64,000 nucleotides of DNA, taken from Vicugna pacos (lineage: Eukaryota > Chordata > Mammalia > Artiodactyla > Camelidae). Below the pieces are notes generated by a model. It did no database searches and was not told the DNA's origin. It was given only the letters and a program-made list of their open reading frames with translations. Location of the stretch: the NCBI RefSeq assembly GCF_048564905.1, contig NC_133015.1, forward strand, positions 8,596,501 to 8,660,500, written 5' to 3'. A program made the translations under genes and the position numbers. Shown piece after piece: positions 35,216 to 46,302 of this stretch; the first letter of the stretch is position 1; the number at the start of each line of letters is the position of its first letter.

Positions 35216-36089
35216 ACATTCTTCACTACTCACTAGAATACAGTGAGGTTCAACGTTCAGTTGTCAATCTCAAAAATTCAAAGATATTTTTCAACATGGT
35301 AATCTGAGGGAAGAAAACAATAATTATAATGTGTGGAGATCCTAAAGCCCGACAGTTTTAGCTGCAAAGAATGTTGCTAAGGAACTCTCTGAGCAAAATA
35401 TTGGGTTTTCAGGTAGGGCATTGTTGTTATGGGTGAGCCCGTTTTTAAAAGCTTGTTTGTACTTCAGTACAATATCTGTCTGATATCATTATTTCTGTGA
35501 TGAGTGGGAGGAAGGCTCCTTGCAGATTAAAAAAAAATACCAATGACTAGAACACTTGATGAGGGAAAAAAAGCACATTTCCTATTATTTTGGAAGGGAA
35601 TGGTGAAACCCAGAAGTGGTGTCATAACTTTGGCATTTTACCAAAGCTTTTATGATACTAAAAACTGATTGCCGATACTGAAAACTGATCCCCTCATCAT
35701 ACACCAGGTGCTGCGTAGGTCACTATGAGTATATGTCAAAGTAAGCCAGGGAGACAGAGACAGCAAGACTACAACGGGGTGATGCTTTGGACGTGCAGTC
35801 TAGACAGACACTAACAGTGCTTCGTGATACAGGGAGGACGCCAGGTAGATTCGAGCCTCCAACTTGAAACTTCTGAAGCATTTACTATGGACATTTCTTG
35901 CATGGAAAAAGCAGCACTAACTTGAATCATCTGGCACTGTTCTAGTATGACTTCTAATTTTTTTAAATTGTGGGGTTATTTCCTTTTTTCCTCAAAACAA
36001 TGATAATCTCTCTTTTTTAAAGCCAATTATTGTAACATCAGCGAGTGAATTTTGATTTCTCTTTTCAATAAGGAATTCCTCCACCCCTA
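34711..36089. other. Mostly unique sequence
   Basis: No gene. It contains the GT microsatellite at 35176-35213 (annotated separately). The minus 77-codon frame at 34986-35219 exists only because the GT tract reads as His-Thr repeats. Confidence 0.45.
35176..35213. repeat. (GT)19 microsatellite
   Basis: An uninterrupted GT run of 38 bases. Pure tracts this long are usually polymorphic and can form Z-DNA. Confidence 0.95.
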
Positions 36090-36960
36090 CCCAATTTGCT
36101 CCCTTCCTTCTGTCTCCTGTCTCAGTTAACAGAGTCACCATTCATGATGTGGTCTAAACTGACCTCTCAAATCCAACTTACAGTGAACACTCCTTCACCT
36201 CCTATATTCAAAGGTCTTGAACTCTTGATAATTCTCTGTGAAATATTTGTTGAATATGTCCTCTGCTTTTCAGCTCCAATGACCACAATTCTGGTTTGGA
36301 CTCTCATCTTTCTTCTGTATGATTGTAATCCATTGAACTGGTCACCCTAATTTTGTTTCTGCCAGAAATACTCCAAAAAGTTGAGTGGGACTCAAATCAT
36401 TCCACAGCCTGAACCCTTTTGCACAATTTCCAGTGATGTCTTTCCTGGCCAATCTCCAGCTACTTAACTCTACCTCGTGACAGCCTCCTCCCACCTCACA
36501 ATTCTAATCTTAGCGCTATGTTCTACTTATCCAGAATGACTTTGCTGTTAACTAAACATACTCTGTATCTCCAGGTCATCATGACTTTTGAATACTCTCT
36601 TCCATGCCTAAAATGCCACTTTCTTATAATTCTACTTCTTAAATTTCTCCTCTTAGTTGAGGTCACACTGAAAGATTTTCCTGATGGCTCTTGACATTCC
36701 TCCCTACCTGTCCTTCACCCCCACAAATAAGTTAGACTATAACTCTTATGTACTTTGCACATACATATACCATAATTATTATACCAGATTATGATTCATG
36801 ATTTATGGATTTAACTCTTTGGGAAGATTGAAGTCTTTGAGGAAGAACTGTGGTACCCACACATATACATATTTAAAGATATAGATACGTTATTGTTTTT
36901 CCTTGTACTTTGCACTTAGCTCAGTGTTTAGTACATAGTAAGGGCTCAATAAAAATGATA
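36090..36960 (+). mobile_element. LINE-2 3' region
   Basis: L2-like order in sense: 'cctgaacccttttgcacaat', 'gatgtctttcctggccaat', 'ttctacttatccagaatgac', 'gaggtcacactgaaagattt', 'ttgactttgggaagattgaa'-like cores. It ends at 'agtacatagtaagggctcaa' and 'taaaaatgataaaat', the expected L2 3' end. The plus frame at 36096-36350 is within it and is not supported as a host gene. Confidence 0.6.
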
Positions 36961-37700
36961 AAATAAGCATTAACCTAGTTGACTCCAGGGGAATATTTTG
37001 ATCAAAATGTGCACATCATTTATAGTCCCAATGGGAAACAGAGGGGCACTTGGATGAAATTCTGTTGCATATTTAGAGAAGGGGCTATTTACAAAGTACG
37101 GATAAGCAAACCAGTGAGGGATGTTTGGACTCCAGGTACTAACAAAAGAAGGGAACACCACTCCTAAGCCTGAAGGGACACGGGGAGGAAATAGGGTTGT
37201 TAACAGAGCCTGGTGAAAGCTGGAGCTGTGGAGAGACCTCCAGTGTAGCGGCAGAGACATCTGATCCCTGGCAGAACCGTGGCCCCCAAGCAGGTGGTAT
37301 GAGGGAGACGTTCCTAACATGTCTTCTCTCATGCTCAGATTTCCTGGTGGTGCCTCCTGTTGGCTGGGTCCAGCCAGAAGCCAGGAGAGCTCAGGTGATG
37401 GTCCGTGTGGGTCAGTCTCTCAGGACACAAAACTGAACTAGGAAGGGCAGAGAACAGAGTGGGCAGTACAAGCAGAGAAGAAACAGAATAAGAAACTTGC
37501 TTAAACCTTAATATTAAGTGATGGGCGCCAACCAGTCCTGGAGTATGATGCTTGTGACACAGCCCTCCAGTTACTAAGTTGCCTGGGAATACACACTTTA
37601 ACTGAAATCTCCAGCCATCTTCCTTATCCACGTCCTATAACAGGAGCAACAAAAATGGCAACAGCCACACTAAAAATGACCACTTGGCTGCATGCCCCAA
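36961..37700. other. GC-moderate segment, probable old dispersed repeat of unknown family
   Basis: It contains modules I associate with an old mammalian interspersed element ('cccaatgggaaacagagggg', 'ggtggtgcctcctgttggct', 'cagccagaagccaggagagc', 'ggtcagtctctcaggacac'), but I cannot name it. It could be an LTR or a DNA element. Open frames on both strands (36970-37332 minus, 120 codons; 37197-37436; 37335-37631 minus) have no domain features and overlap each other in the way GC-rich non-coding DNA does. Confidence 0.35.
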
Positions 37701-37711
37701 ATTCCCACTTA

Positions 37712-37890
37712 ACTGTGTACCAGCTGTGCTAAACACTTCACACATTTTCGTCATTTATTCCTCATAACAGTCCCCATTTTACAAATGCAAAATTGTCACA
37801 GAAGTCATTTGCCAAAGGTGCATGTAGTTAGTAGTGGAGCTGAGGTTTGAAACCAGGCTAACCTGACTCCAAGACCTCTTAATTCCTAAA
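37712..37890 (-). mobile_element. MIR SINE
   Basis: Reversed MIR, well preserved: 'gtgctaaacacttcacacat', 'tcctcataacagtccccatt', 'ttacaaatgcaaaattgtca', 'tggagctgaggtttgaaacc', 'ctaacctgactccaagacc'. Confidence 0.75.
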
Positions 37891-40800
37891 CTGTCTGGGT
37901 GCAGGGAGACTCCATATTCTGTTCGATATGAAGCCATAGCAACCCCCAATAGAATCGTGCGAGGTGAACGTCCCCCTGGAGGCAACCGGAGGGAATTTGT
38001 AGTGAACGGTGTCTGTGCAAAGGAGACCCATGGAGGAGGCTGCTATTTTTGACTTAAGTGCAAAGACAGGTTATTTTGCTTTAACTGAGGACAAGAAAGA
38101 TAAAAAAAAAAGCTAATCAAATCTGCTGAGTGTCAGTTACCTGGGAGGGTTTTAATTGGAAATTCTCAGGGCAAGTGCCTGATGAAACCGTAGTGCTATA
38201 ATTGAATACAGAGACATGTTGGTAATTAAATGATAATGTAGAATAAATCCTTCTCTTAATAGGTTTAATTCTTTTTTTATATTTTGTGAATTAATGGCGT
38301 AACCCCCCTCCCCCCGATATATTAGTGCATTGCAGAGATAGGATGCTTAGCCTGCTTACCCACTAAAAACCTCATTTGGTGCCGTAGAATGGTTGTCTTT
38401 CCTTTCCTTGTTTCTTCCTCATGAGCTAGAGATATTTAGGTGTGCTTTGTCTTGTCCATTAGGGCAATCTAAGCAAAAGCAGACGAATTTGCTCCTCTTA
38501 CTTCTTCAGCTCGTGTGGTTCAAATACATGTTTCATTTTCACAGGGGAAACTGAGCCTGGCAGAGTCAGGACTGGTCCATCCATGTCTCTCTTTCATCCG
38601 GGTCCCTTTGGAGGAGAGGAGGGGTTGAGGATGGAGAGTCATCTGTACAGGACTCAGGGTGGCTCTATGACAACCGAAACACCAAAACGAGAGCCATCTC
38701 TGCCTCGTTTCTGGTCCTGAGCAGCCTGGCTACACAAGGTTCCAGGTTAAATTTTTTTGATAATAAGCTTCTGAGTCCTTGGCACTGCCAATTCTTAAAG
38801 GAGCTGGAAAAAGCTGTTAAACTTACTGCTTAGTTATTTTTCTGGGAAGTAAAAGGCATCGATCATCGCTTAGGAAGTCCGCCAGCCAGCCAGACAGATG
38901 TTTTGCCAGTTTTTGAATTTTGCAGGGGGGGACATGTTTAGATTTATGCTCTTTCTTTGCAGTCTAGTCTACGCTTTCCTATTTAGAGTCATACCATTTT
39001 GTTATTAGACAGCATGTTCGTTTGCATGTTTTATTAAAAAAAACTGATAGAGTGATAATCCTTAGCTGTACTGTGCCTAGGTTGGTAAAGATGTTAGAAT
39101 TATTAATTTAAAAAGCATAATTAAAAATAAACAACTTAAAGAAAAAATACTTTTGAGTAAAGGATTTCATTTTGGGTTTTATTCTCAGTATAATGCTCCA
39201 TTAATTATTTTAGTGTGAAAAGTTCTGGCAAACTTTATTACAGTTGACACATTTTCAAGGAGAAGATGAATGATTCATACATTCTGGGATTGCAAAAGCA
39301 CCATTTCTTGAAGTAAAGCATTTCAATGTTTAAATCATTGTTATTTAAACTAAAATTTAGACGAATTACTAAATTTTCAAAATGGGCTCCTGCATCCAAC
39401 AGACTGTTTCAAACGCACTGTTATTTCAGCCAGGCTGGTGACCACATTTGGAAGCAGTGGAGGCGATAGTTTCCACTAGGACAGACAGAGCGATTAGAGA
39501 AGCCAACCACACTGTGTGGTACATCCTGCAGGGAAGATGCTGCAACACACAGAGAATTTCACTACCAAGATACACTATCCCATGACGACGGCTGCAATCC
39601 CCTGAAGCTGCTTTGAAAGTGAAAATACGTCACTTTTTCCTTAAAGTGAAAATAAATCAAACCACAAATAAGATAGCTAACAGCAACCATGAAGGGAATA
39701 CAAATTTTGTGGGTTTTTTTTTCCAAAATAGGAAAATGGGAGTAGTTTTGTTGAAATTTTTATGGATTATTCTGAAACTAGTAGATAAAGACTTCTGATA
39801 GATGTCGACACGTCTGTATATGCTTCTAGGATAAAAGAGTTCATTCTTCCTTCCAATTCTAATTTCTCTTCCTCCTCTGGTCTGCTTGGCACCTTAAAAC
39901 TGGTCTCAAGGTTGAAATTTTATTCTAGTTGGGTACTTTCCATTTTGTGGTATCCATTTCTCACCTTTACTTCTGTTTAAAAATATATTAAGTAATGAGA
40001 CTGTATTATTGGGGCATTTTAAGACATTTTAGAAAAAAACAATTGATTTGTCCCTGACCTCATCTACGTATTCAAGTTTTCTGAAAAGTGTGAGTTAAAG
40101 ATTCCGAAGGAGGTAGACATTGTTCCTTGGTTTGTTGAGTTAGGGACAATTAATGTCTAAAGACTGTGCTAAATTAATGAGACTCTTTCCCCTTACGTCT
40201 GCCCTCCTGGGAAGGGAGGCAGTATATGGGTAGCAGTTCACAACCTTGATACTTAAATTAACTTTTTAAAGAAGGAAAATCAGAAAAGATCTAACGCATT
40301 TAAAGCTGCAGGGGGTGTGGAGGGAGGAAGAATGTAATTTCCCCAGTTGCAGTTTGACCATTTCTAATCATATGAAAATTGCCAGAGGGCTGTTAGTGGG
40401 CACCAGTGGTTAGAAAACTCTGAATTTCCCATGGCTCACAAGACTGAACTTGCTTCAAGAAAGCGTCTGGACCCGGCATGCTTAAGCCGGCTTCCTGGTG
40501 ATTTTAATAACAAGAATACATTGTCTGATGTTTTGAAAAGAAAATGGCATCTGAGTTGGGAAGGATACGCTGTAGCGAGGAAGGACAAAGCACTTAGCCC
40601 ACGTCTGGTTGTCTCACGTCTACTGAGGTACCAATTCCCTGCACCATTATTTACCACGCGTAGAAAAGGCTCCATCCAAGCAGTATTGGTCACACCTGGA
40701 GGTTATTCGGACTGTATGAGCCGATGAGGTCAGGGACCAAAGAAATAACGCCATGAGCAAGGCAGGGCTTTGTGGTAGAATGACTGAGCTGGTCAATCAA

Positions 40801-41379
40801 AATGAATATTTCATGTGATAAAGGCCTGGGCAGGTCTTGTGCATGTTGTATATTCCAAGATATCTGAAAAATCAAGTGATTTCAACTCCTGGAAGACCTT
40901 TTTGACAATGGTGATTTTAGGCATGCTTTCAAATGATTTTGTTTTCCGAAGGGATTCTTATTTGACATCAGCAATTTGTCAGAAAACTTTTTAACATTCT
41001 ACCATTTGAATTTTATTATGCACCCCCTTGATTTACCCTTCCCTTAGATCTGAGCTTTACCCGCACTCCCCACTTTGAAGAAGTAAATTGACAAGCAATA
41101 CCAAACTCCTTGGCTGTTACCTGTTATTATGAATAATCCTCAACACTAAACAGTTATTTTTTATAACATATCTTTTACATAATAATAATGTACTGGTTAG
41201 GGTTATTTTTTGAAACAGAAATTTTGAATGTGAAATGAATATAAAATGATAGACCCTAAGAACAACAGCTTTAGAAGAGATTTTTAAAAAACAATAAAAT
41301 AGTTTCAATCAGAACGTCAATTTATTAACATCCAGTAAAGAAATCAGCTGTCGAAGCAGTCAGGTGCTTGCTTCAGGGA
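37891..41379. other. Largest repeat-poor block, candidate conserved non-coding DNA
   Basis: About 3.5 kb in which I recognise no LINE, SINE, LTR or DNA transposon. It contains AT-rich homeodomain-type cores (attattaattta near 39097, cattaattattttag near 39200), a ccagccagccagc run at 38881-38892, and mixed-complexity sequence. The frames at 40431-40727 (98 codons) and 40436-40693 minus overlap each other and show no domain. In mammals such repeat-free islands within repeat-dense DNA often hold regulatory elements, but this is inference only. Confidence 0.4.
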
Positions 41380-41860
41380 CCCTGGAACTACATGGGTTCA
41401 GTTCACCAGTGGGCCGACAGGAAAGTTTACTGATTTTGGGCCTGTGTGCCCTCACACTGGTTCTTTGGCCTTTCCTTCCTTTTTTCTGTATCACAAGGGA
41501 GCTGATTCCTGCAATCTGTGCTCTTCAGATTAGAGGCCAGAAGGGAAGAAAGAAGTGGGGTATGTTTTCTCATCCATCTGTGCCTTAGATGGCTTCTTCG
41601 GTGATGGCTAAGTCCCCTGCTTAGTTCTTGTTTCCGTCAAGTGCCTGGGTCCCACAGGCTCCGGCAACACTCCCCCTTCCCTCTGTCCCTCTAGCCCAGT
41701 GCTGTTCGTACAGTGAATCCCTGTGTTTGCCTCCCCAACTCCTGCCTGACTTTTTAGCGGTCCTGACACCTGTATAACTAATTTTCTCCATTAAACACTT
41801 TGTAGACTGTTTTCTGTTTTCCTGGTTGAACTTTGAATGATATAGCAGGCAGGCAATGAG
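41380..41860. other. Possible old dispersed repeat, family unknown
   Basis: The end ('ctccattaaacactttgtag', 'ttctgttttcctggttgaac', 'tttgaatgatat') resembles the termini of old mammalian interspersed elements, but I cannot name it. No gene is supportable. Confidence 0.3.
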
Positions 41861-42439
41861 ATAAAGGGAAATTGGTTGTATGATTCAAATGTTTAATGCT
41901 ATTTGGGTTTCTCTAGTAAAAATATAAAACTTGGGAAATACTGAAGTACATTCAGATTCATTCTGCTTAACTCAGAGGTAACCAGAAAACATTAAGTTAC
42001 TTAAAAATCTTTCTGAAATGTCCCTTTGTCTTGTGCATTAGTAAGACTAAAGTTTGTTTACTCTTTTTGATGCTTTAGATTCTTGTAGTATTTCTCAGGG
42101 TATCTAGGATCTTGATGTAAAATCAAATTTATAGATGGGTGAACTGAATATGTTTTCTCTTTAGGATATAACTTTGAGGCAGTCTTAAAAAATCATCCTC
42201 TTATTAGGCTGTGTGTGTATGTGTGTGTTTGTATGCGTGTGCGCATGCACGTGCCTGGCTATTATCTTAAGAATATACATTCAAAGGATAGTACATGGCT
42301 AGTCTTTTGATATTTACAAATATTGGATCAAATACACTGCATGTTTTAACTTAAATAGAGCAGCAATACTAGGTCAGTAAGGTTTCTCAGGAACAAAATT
42401 TATTTTTGGATTGCCCCAAACTAGGTCATTGAGCAACAC
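41861..42439. other. No gene; interrupted GT/GC tract
   Basis: AT-rich sequence with an interrupted alternating purine-pyrimidine run at 42210-42254 (gtgtgtgtatgtgtgtg, then gtgcgcatgcacgtg). Nothing else is supportable. Confidence 0.5.
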
Positions 42440-42870
42440 AGGCTTTAGAAAATTCATTCAGTCATTCACAGTTCTTTAAATTTTTAACGATCACCTGCTA
42501 TGAGCTAGGCATGGGAGCCACACTGGTGAACAAAACAAATGGTGTTCATGCAGTAAACTTAAAATCTGGTGGGAAAGGCAGACGTCCATGGGCAATCACA
42601 ATAATATAGAGGGAGTTGTGGGAATACAGAGGAAGGAGGCTGACTGGGTTCAGAAGGTTGGGAAGATAAGAAAGAAGAAGAAAGATAATGAAGACCAAAA
42701 TTGGCCCAGGAGATCAGATGAGAGCCACCTATCCACTCATTCATCCAATCATTTTTACAAACATTTGTAAGGGTCTCAGGAAGGTGATAAAAATGAATAC
42801 GCCTCACTCACCAGTAGGACTAAGAGTTTCAGGAAAAACACAAAAAGATGATCTGATGAAGCAGGTACAT
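42440..42870 (-). mobile_element. LINE-2 3'-end fragments
   Basis: Two reversed L2 3'-end-like stretches. The first has 'attcattcagtcattcacag', 'cacctgctatgagctaggca', 'actggtgaacaaaacaaatg', 'aaaatctggtgggaaaggca'. The second, at 42730-42870, has 'ctcattcatccaatcatttt' and 'gtaagggtctcaggaaggtg'. They may be one decayed element or two neighbours. Confidence 0.5.
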
Positions 42871-43004
42871 CCAAAGTTGGACAATGAGTTGGGGTTTAGC
42901 CACATCAATAAATTCCTGACTAATGGGAATTAATTAGTTCTTCTCTGTGCTCTCAAAAGAGTTCATGCCTCTGTTGTAGCATTTAGTATTGTTTGGCCCA
43001 AGGA

Positions 43005-43380
43005 ATTTTATTGAAAATATGCTATATACATACAATGGAATATTATACAAATGAAATATATGCAAAACACAGAATGATCTGGAGGACATTATATTAAGTG
43101 AAATAAACCAGTCACAGAAGGACAAGTACTCCATGATTGCACTTCTATGAGGTCTCTAAAAGAGTCAAATTCATAGAATCAGAGTAGAATGGTGGTGGCC
43201 AAGGGCTGCAGAGAGGGGGAAATGGGGAGTTGATAATCAATGAGCAGGAAGTTTCAATTAAGCATGATGAAAAAGTTCTGGAGATCTGCTGTGCAATGCT
43301 GGGTCTTTCGTGAACAATATGGTGCACCTACAAATTTGTCAAAAGAGTAGATCTTGTGTTGTATGTTATCACAGTTAAAA
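43005..43380 (+). mobile_element. LINE-1 3' fragment
   Basis: Sense L1 distal sequence: 'acaatggaatattatacaaa', 'ctggaggacattatattaag', 'gaaataaaccagtcacagaa', 'gaatggtggtggccaagggc', 'ctgtgcaatgctgggtcttt'. Minus frames at 42934-43134 and 43145-43327 are antisense shadows. Confidence 0.7.
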
Positions 43381-43475
43381 CCATTCACTGATGAAAAAAT
43401 TGAGGATCAAAGGGATTAAAGGAACCCAGAGTCACTGAGTTGGTAAGTGGCAGAGAATTAACAGGATGACAGTGT
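43381..43475 (-). mobile_element. MIR SINE fragment
   Basis: Reversed MIR segment: 'gaaaaaattgaggatcaaag', 'acccagagtcactgagttgg', 'taagtggcagagaattaac'. Truncated by the L1 on its left. Confidence 0.55.
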
Positions 43476-43615
43476 GGTGAAGAGTCAGCCTCTGATCTCA
43501 GGCATCTTCCCTAACCTTCTAGGGTTGTTATGAGGATTAAAAAGGAAAATATTTAAATGACTTAACACAGTGCTTGGCAAAGACTACTTAATTAATATTA
43601 GCTTTTATTAGCGAC
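43476..43615 (+). mobile_element. MIR SINE fragment
   Basis: Sense MIR 3' part: 'ctagggttgttatgaggatt', 'cacagtgcttggcaaagac', 'ttaatattagcttttatt'. It is oriented opposite to the MIR directly to its left. Confidence 0.65.
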
Positions 43616-43799
43616 TAGACCTACGAATCACCATCCAGTCTCTAAAGGCTCTGTCCATTGTTCCCACAGGCAACACCGAGAAAGGGAAGGTGGGTGTGAT
43701 CACTCCCATTTAGAGGAAAAAAAAAAATCCAGAGATATTAGTGATTTTCCCTGAATAATACATCAGGGATTGAGCCATGATGGAGCCAAGGCTCCGATG

Positions 43800-44045
43800 T
43801 CTATTTCCATTGTCCACTGCCTTTCAATCACACTGCTCCTTGTTGTACTGTAAGTAGTTACAAAATCTCTCCTTTACTAGACAGGTTCTTTATAGTACCG
43901 TCTCTCTTACCAGGCAATCTACTCTTTGAAACCAGAAGCCAGGTTTTTTTTTTTTTTTCATCTGGCATGTTCTCATAATGCCAGGCACAGAGACATGGGC
44001 ATAGTAGGTGTTCCACAAATACCGTTCGAATTAAACTGAGACGCA
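43800..44045 (+). mobile_element. LINE-2 3' end
   Basis: Sense L2 3' end: 'tctggcatgttctcataatg', 'gcatagtaggtgttccac', 'cgttcgaattaaactgag'. The T run at 43945-43959 is internal. Confidence 0.5.
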
Positions 44046-44316
44046 GAGTCAGGCATAATAGATAATGCAAAGGAAGGTGCTCCAATGTGGTTCTGAAGCA
44101 AACACGCACTTTTCAATTTGCGACGACACCGTAAAGACTACTAAGAAGCTGCAGTTCCTGTCTTTGGCTAATATTCCAGGTTCTGGGCAAACTAGGTTCC
44201 CCTTAGAAGGTGCTGGGGCCCCCTGTGAACTTGAAGGAGTTGTTCCTTTAAGATTCTTCAGATTTTTTTTTTTTTTAAATCAGCTTTCTTCTCATGTGGC
44301 CCAGGGTGCTCTGAGT

Positions 44317-44560
44317 TCGGAAATCTGGGAGACGGGCGTCTGAAACAAAGATTCTCTTCTCCTGTTCCGGGCCCTGCGCGAGGGTCTCATGCTGAGAGCG
44401 CGTTACAGCGCGGGCCCTGCTCCTCCGCGGGACTGGGATGCGGCTGTTGGCAAGACCCGGCCCCCAGCCTTCCTTCTTCTCCTGCTCTAAGTGCCGAATG
44501 TGCTTGGGCACAGCGAATGCTCCCTGGCTCCTCCGGCCCTGAAGAGAGATTACTAACCGA
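44317..44560. promoter_or_regulatory. CpG-rich patch (small CpG-island-like segment)
   Basis: By hand I count about 18 CpG dinucleotides in roughly 240 bases, including four gcgcg clusters and tccgcgg. The rest of the window is strongly CpG-depleted. An ETS-like core (accaggaagtga) lies just to the right at 44572-44583. No TATA-like element is obvious. The minus 115-codon frame 44275-44622 covers the patch but is low-complexity and domain-free. The patch could be a weak promoter, an enhancer, or the GC-rich leader of an unrecognised element. Confidence 0.4.
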
Positions 44561-44931
44561 ATGTAGGACAAACCAGGAAGTGATTTACCTAAAAACAGAT
44601 TTTTCTCTAGCCAGTAGTGCAAAAATCCTGCACCTCAAGCACTGTGATCATTACACAGCACCTTTTCATTCTGATGTAAATAGCATTCAGTTATGGAGGA
44701 GGTCACGTGTTATGCATGCTTTGACAGAGCCATTTGTGAAAAGCCAGCCCTTATCCTGAAGTTTAGAATGATGTCTGTAAGAGGACTTACACAATATTTC
44801 ACTGAAATACTTATATTTCAATCATATGCCGTTCAATTATAGTGATACCTAGTAAAAGATGCTCCGGATTTCCTCAGAGAGAAAAATGTGTGGGTGGGAT
44901 GTGTATATGGATCTGTGCCCGTGCACGCACG

Positions 44932-44962
<31 letters not shown>

Positions 44963-45630
44963 CCCTCGAGATGTCTTCATTTCAAGGGTTAATGTGGCCT
45001 TAAAAAGGACAAGGAGCATGTTCATGGTACGTCTTAGAATATACCAAATTTTAACTCCGGACAAGCAAACCATTTCTAACTGGTGATACAGATCTTCTAA
45101 GTGAATTTTACTGGATTATAATAAGATAGAACACTATGAAAAATTTCACCCTTAAAAACAGAATCCAAAGAAGATGAGTCTAATTATTGGCACAATGTAT
45201 TACAATAGATGAAGAGACTATTTCCCTTGTATGGACATGGAAGTGTTTGCTATGTGTTAGGGAAATCAGAGGAGTCTATTTCTTTGGAGATGTCTAATTC
45301 CATTTGATAAGTGTTACCAGAATGGACCGGTGGAAACAACATTTGCATATTGACAAACCTTGCTAATGCCTGCTTCACTTACTTGCCATGCATAATCACA
45401 TGTATGAATGAATGACTTCTCTGAATAGATCTATTTCTGAGAACATAATTCTAGGACGCATTTGTGGTAATTACTGTATTCTTTGAGAGCATCTTACATA
45501 GTGTATCCTTTGGCTTGTTTAGTTTCAAGACTTTTTTCTTTTGTGCTTTCACATAGAAAATTACTAAAATATGGCTTTTGTCCAAATGCAAAATGGGCCT
45601 CCAGCTGATTAAAAATGGCTAAGTCTGACA
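44561..45630. other. Repeat-poor sequence right of the CpG patch
   Basis: I recognise no interspersed repeat except the CA tract (44924-44962). An E-box gtcacgtg lies at about 44702-44709, and an octamer-type atttgcat site with flanking atattgac at about 45342-45355. No exon structure is convincing. It is a candidate for conserved non-coding sequence because of its lack of repeats. Confidence 0.4.
44924..44962. repeat. (CACG)/(CA) microsatellite
   Basis: Three cacg-type units are followed by a pure CA run of about 26 bases. Frames on both strands at 44849-45086 read through it as Cys-Val or His-Thr repeats and are artefacts. Confidence 0.95.
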
Positions 45631-45852
45631 GTGCAGGCTGCAGTCTGTAAGATGGCAGGCTCATTCGTGTGGCTCATTTTGTCTTCTTTCTTTCTTTATT
45701 CTTGTTCAGCTGATACTGATGACTTCTGGATCACGCATGGTGAGGCAGTTCATAGAATTCACAGAAAAATGAATCCTGAAATATTTGAGAACGAGAAACC
45801 GAGTGGGGACTTCCTTCTAAAATCCCTCAAGTCCTTTCATTTCAGGTCATAG
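45631..45852 (+). other. Candidate small ORF with signal-peptide-like start
   Basis: A 73-codon frame. From its second Met (residue 8) it reads as a short n-region, a hydrophobic run (WLILSSFFLYSC) and an SCSA|DT signal-cleavage-like site, then a hydrophilic, acidic/basic tail without cysteines. The DNA coding for the hydrophobic part is a polypyrimidine tract ending in ttgttcag, a strong splice-acceptor-like sequence, with catg|gtgagg 30 bases downstream as a donor-like sequence. The open frame may therefore be a by-product of splice-like DNA, or mark a 30-base exon. I recognise no protein family. Confidence 0.2.
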
Positions 45853-46302
45853 TTCTTGATGCATCTTGACCTTGGATTGCTCATGCTCCCGGGTTACAGT
45901 GTTGGTGACGTAACAATGAAGAATAATACGAGAAAAGCCAAGTTCTCTCTTCCCCTCACTTCAGGAGATGGAGAACCCTAATAAAGAATAAGGAAGAATA
46001 AAAGACAAGATTGTATAAACAGTACCCAAATGTTTAGGAGTATCTTGTCTCAGGCGCTTTTATGAGAATGCTCCTGTCCTCTTCTGTGTTTGATATCTTC
46101 TGGCTTCTGGGCTTCTGGCTTATTCAAACAGACAGGCTGGCTGTGAATCTTAGACACCTCCAGGCCTTCTCATGCACTCCCCAAGCCCCTTCCCCCATCT
46201 GCTTGATTTATCGCTTCCTGCTGGACTCACTTTTGCCACCTGGCTCCAGTCTCCGGCATCACTTGTCACTTGTCTTTACCTGCTCACCCCAAGCACATTT
46301 TG
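45853..46302. other. No gene or clear repeat
   Basis: Unique-looking sequence. The plus frame at 46062-46316 has no domain signature. Confidence 0.45.

Noticed and set aside
34986-35219. His-Thr repeat protein
   Set aside because: Artefact of the GT microsatellite. The same applies to the frames at 44849-45086, 57846-58070 and 60924-61133.
36970-37332. 120-codon minus-strand ORF
   Set aside because: Overlapped by frames on the other strand, proline/serine/histidine-rich without motif. Probably repeat-derived non-coding sequence.
40431-40727. 98-codon plus-strand ORF in repeat-poor DNA
   Set aside because: Overlaps an antisense frame of similar length and shows no domain. Kept only as part of the candidate conserved block.
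44275-44622. 115-codon minus-strand ORF over the CpG-rich patch
   Set aside because: High GC suppresses stop codons. The translation is arginine/glycine-rich and lacks any recognisable domain.
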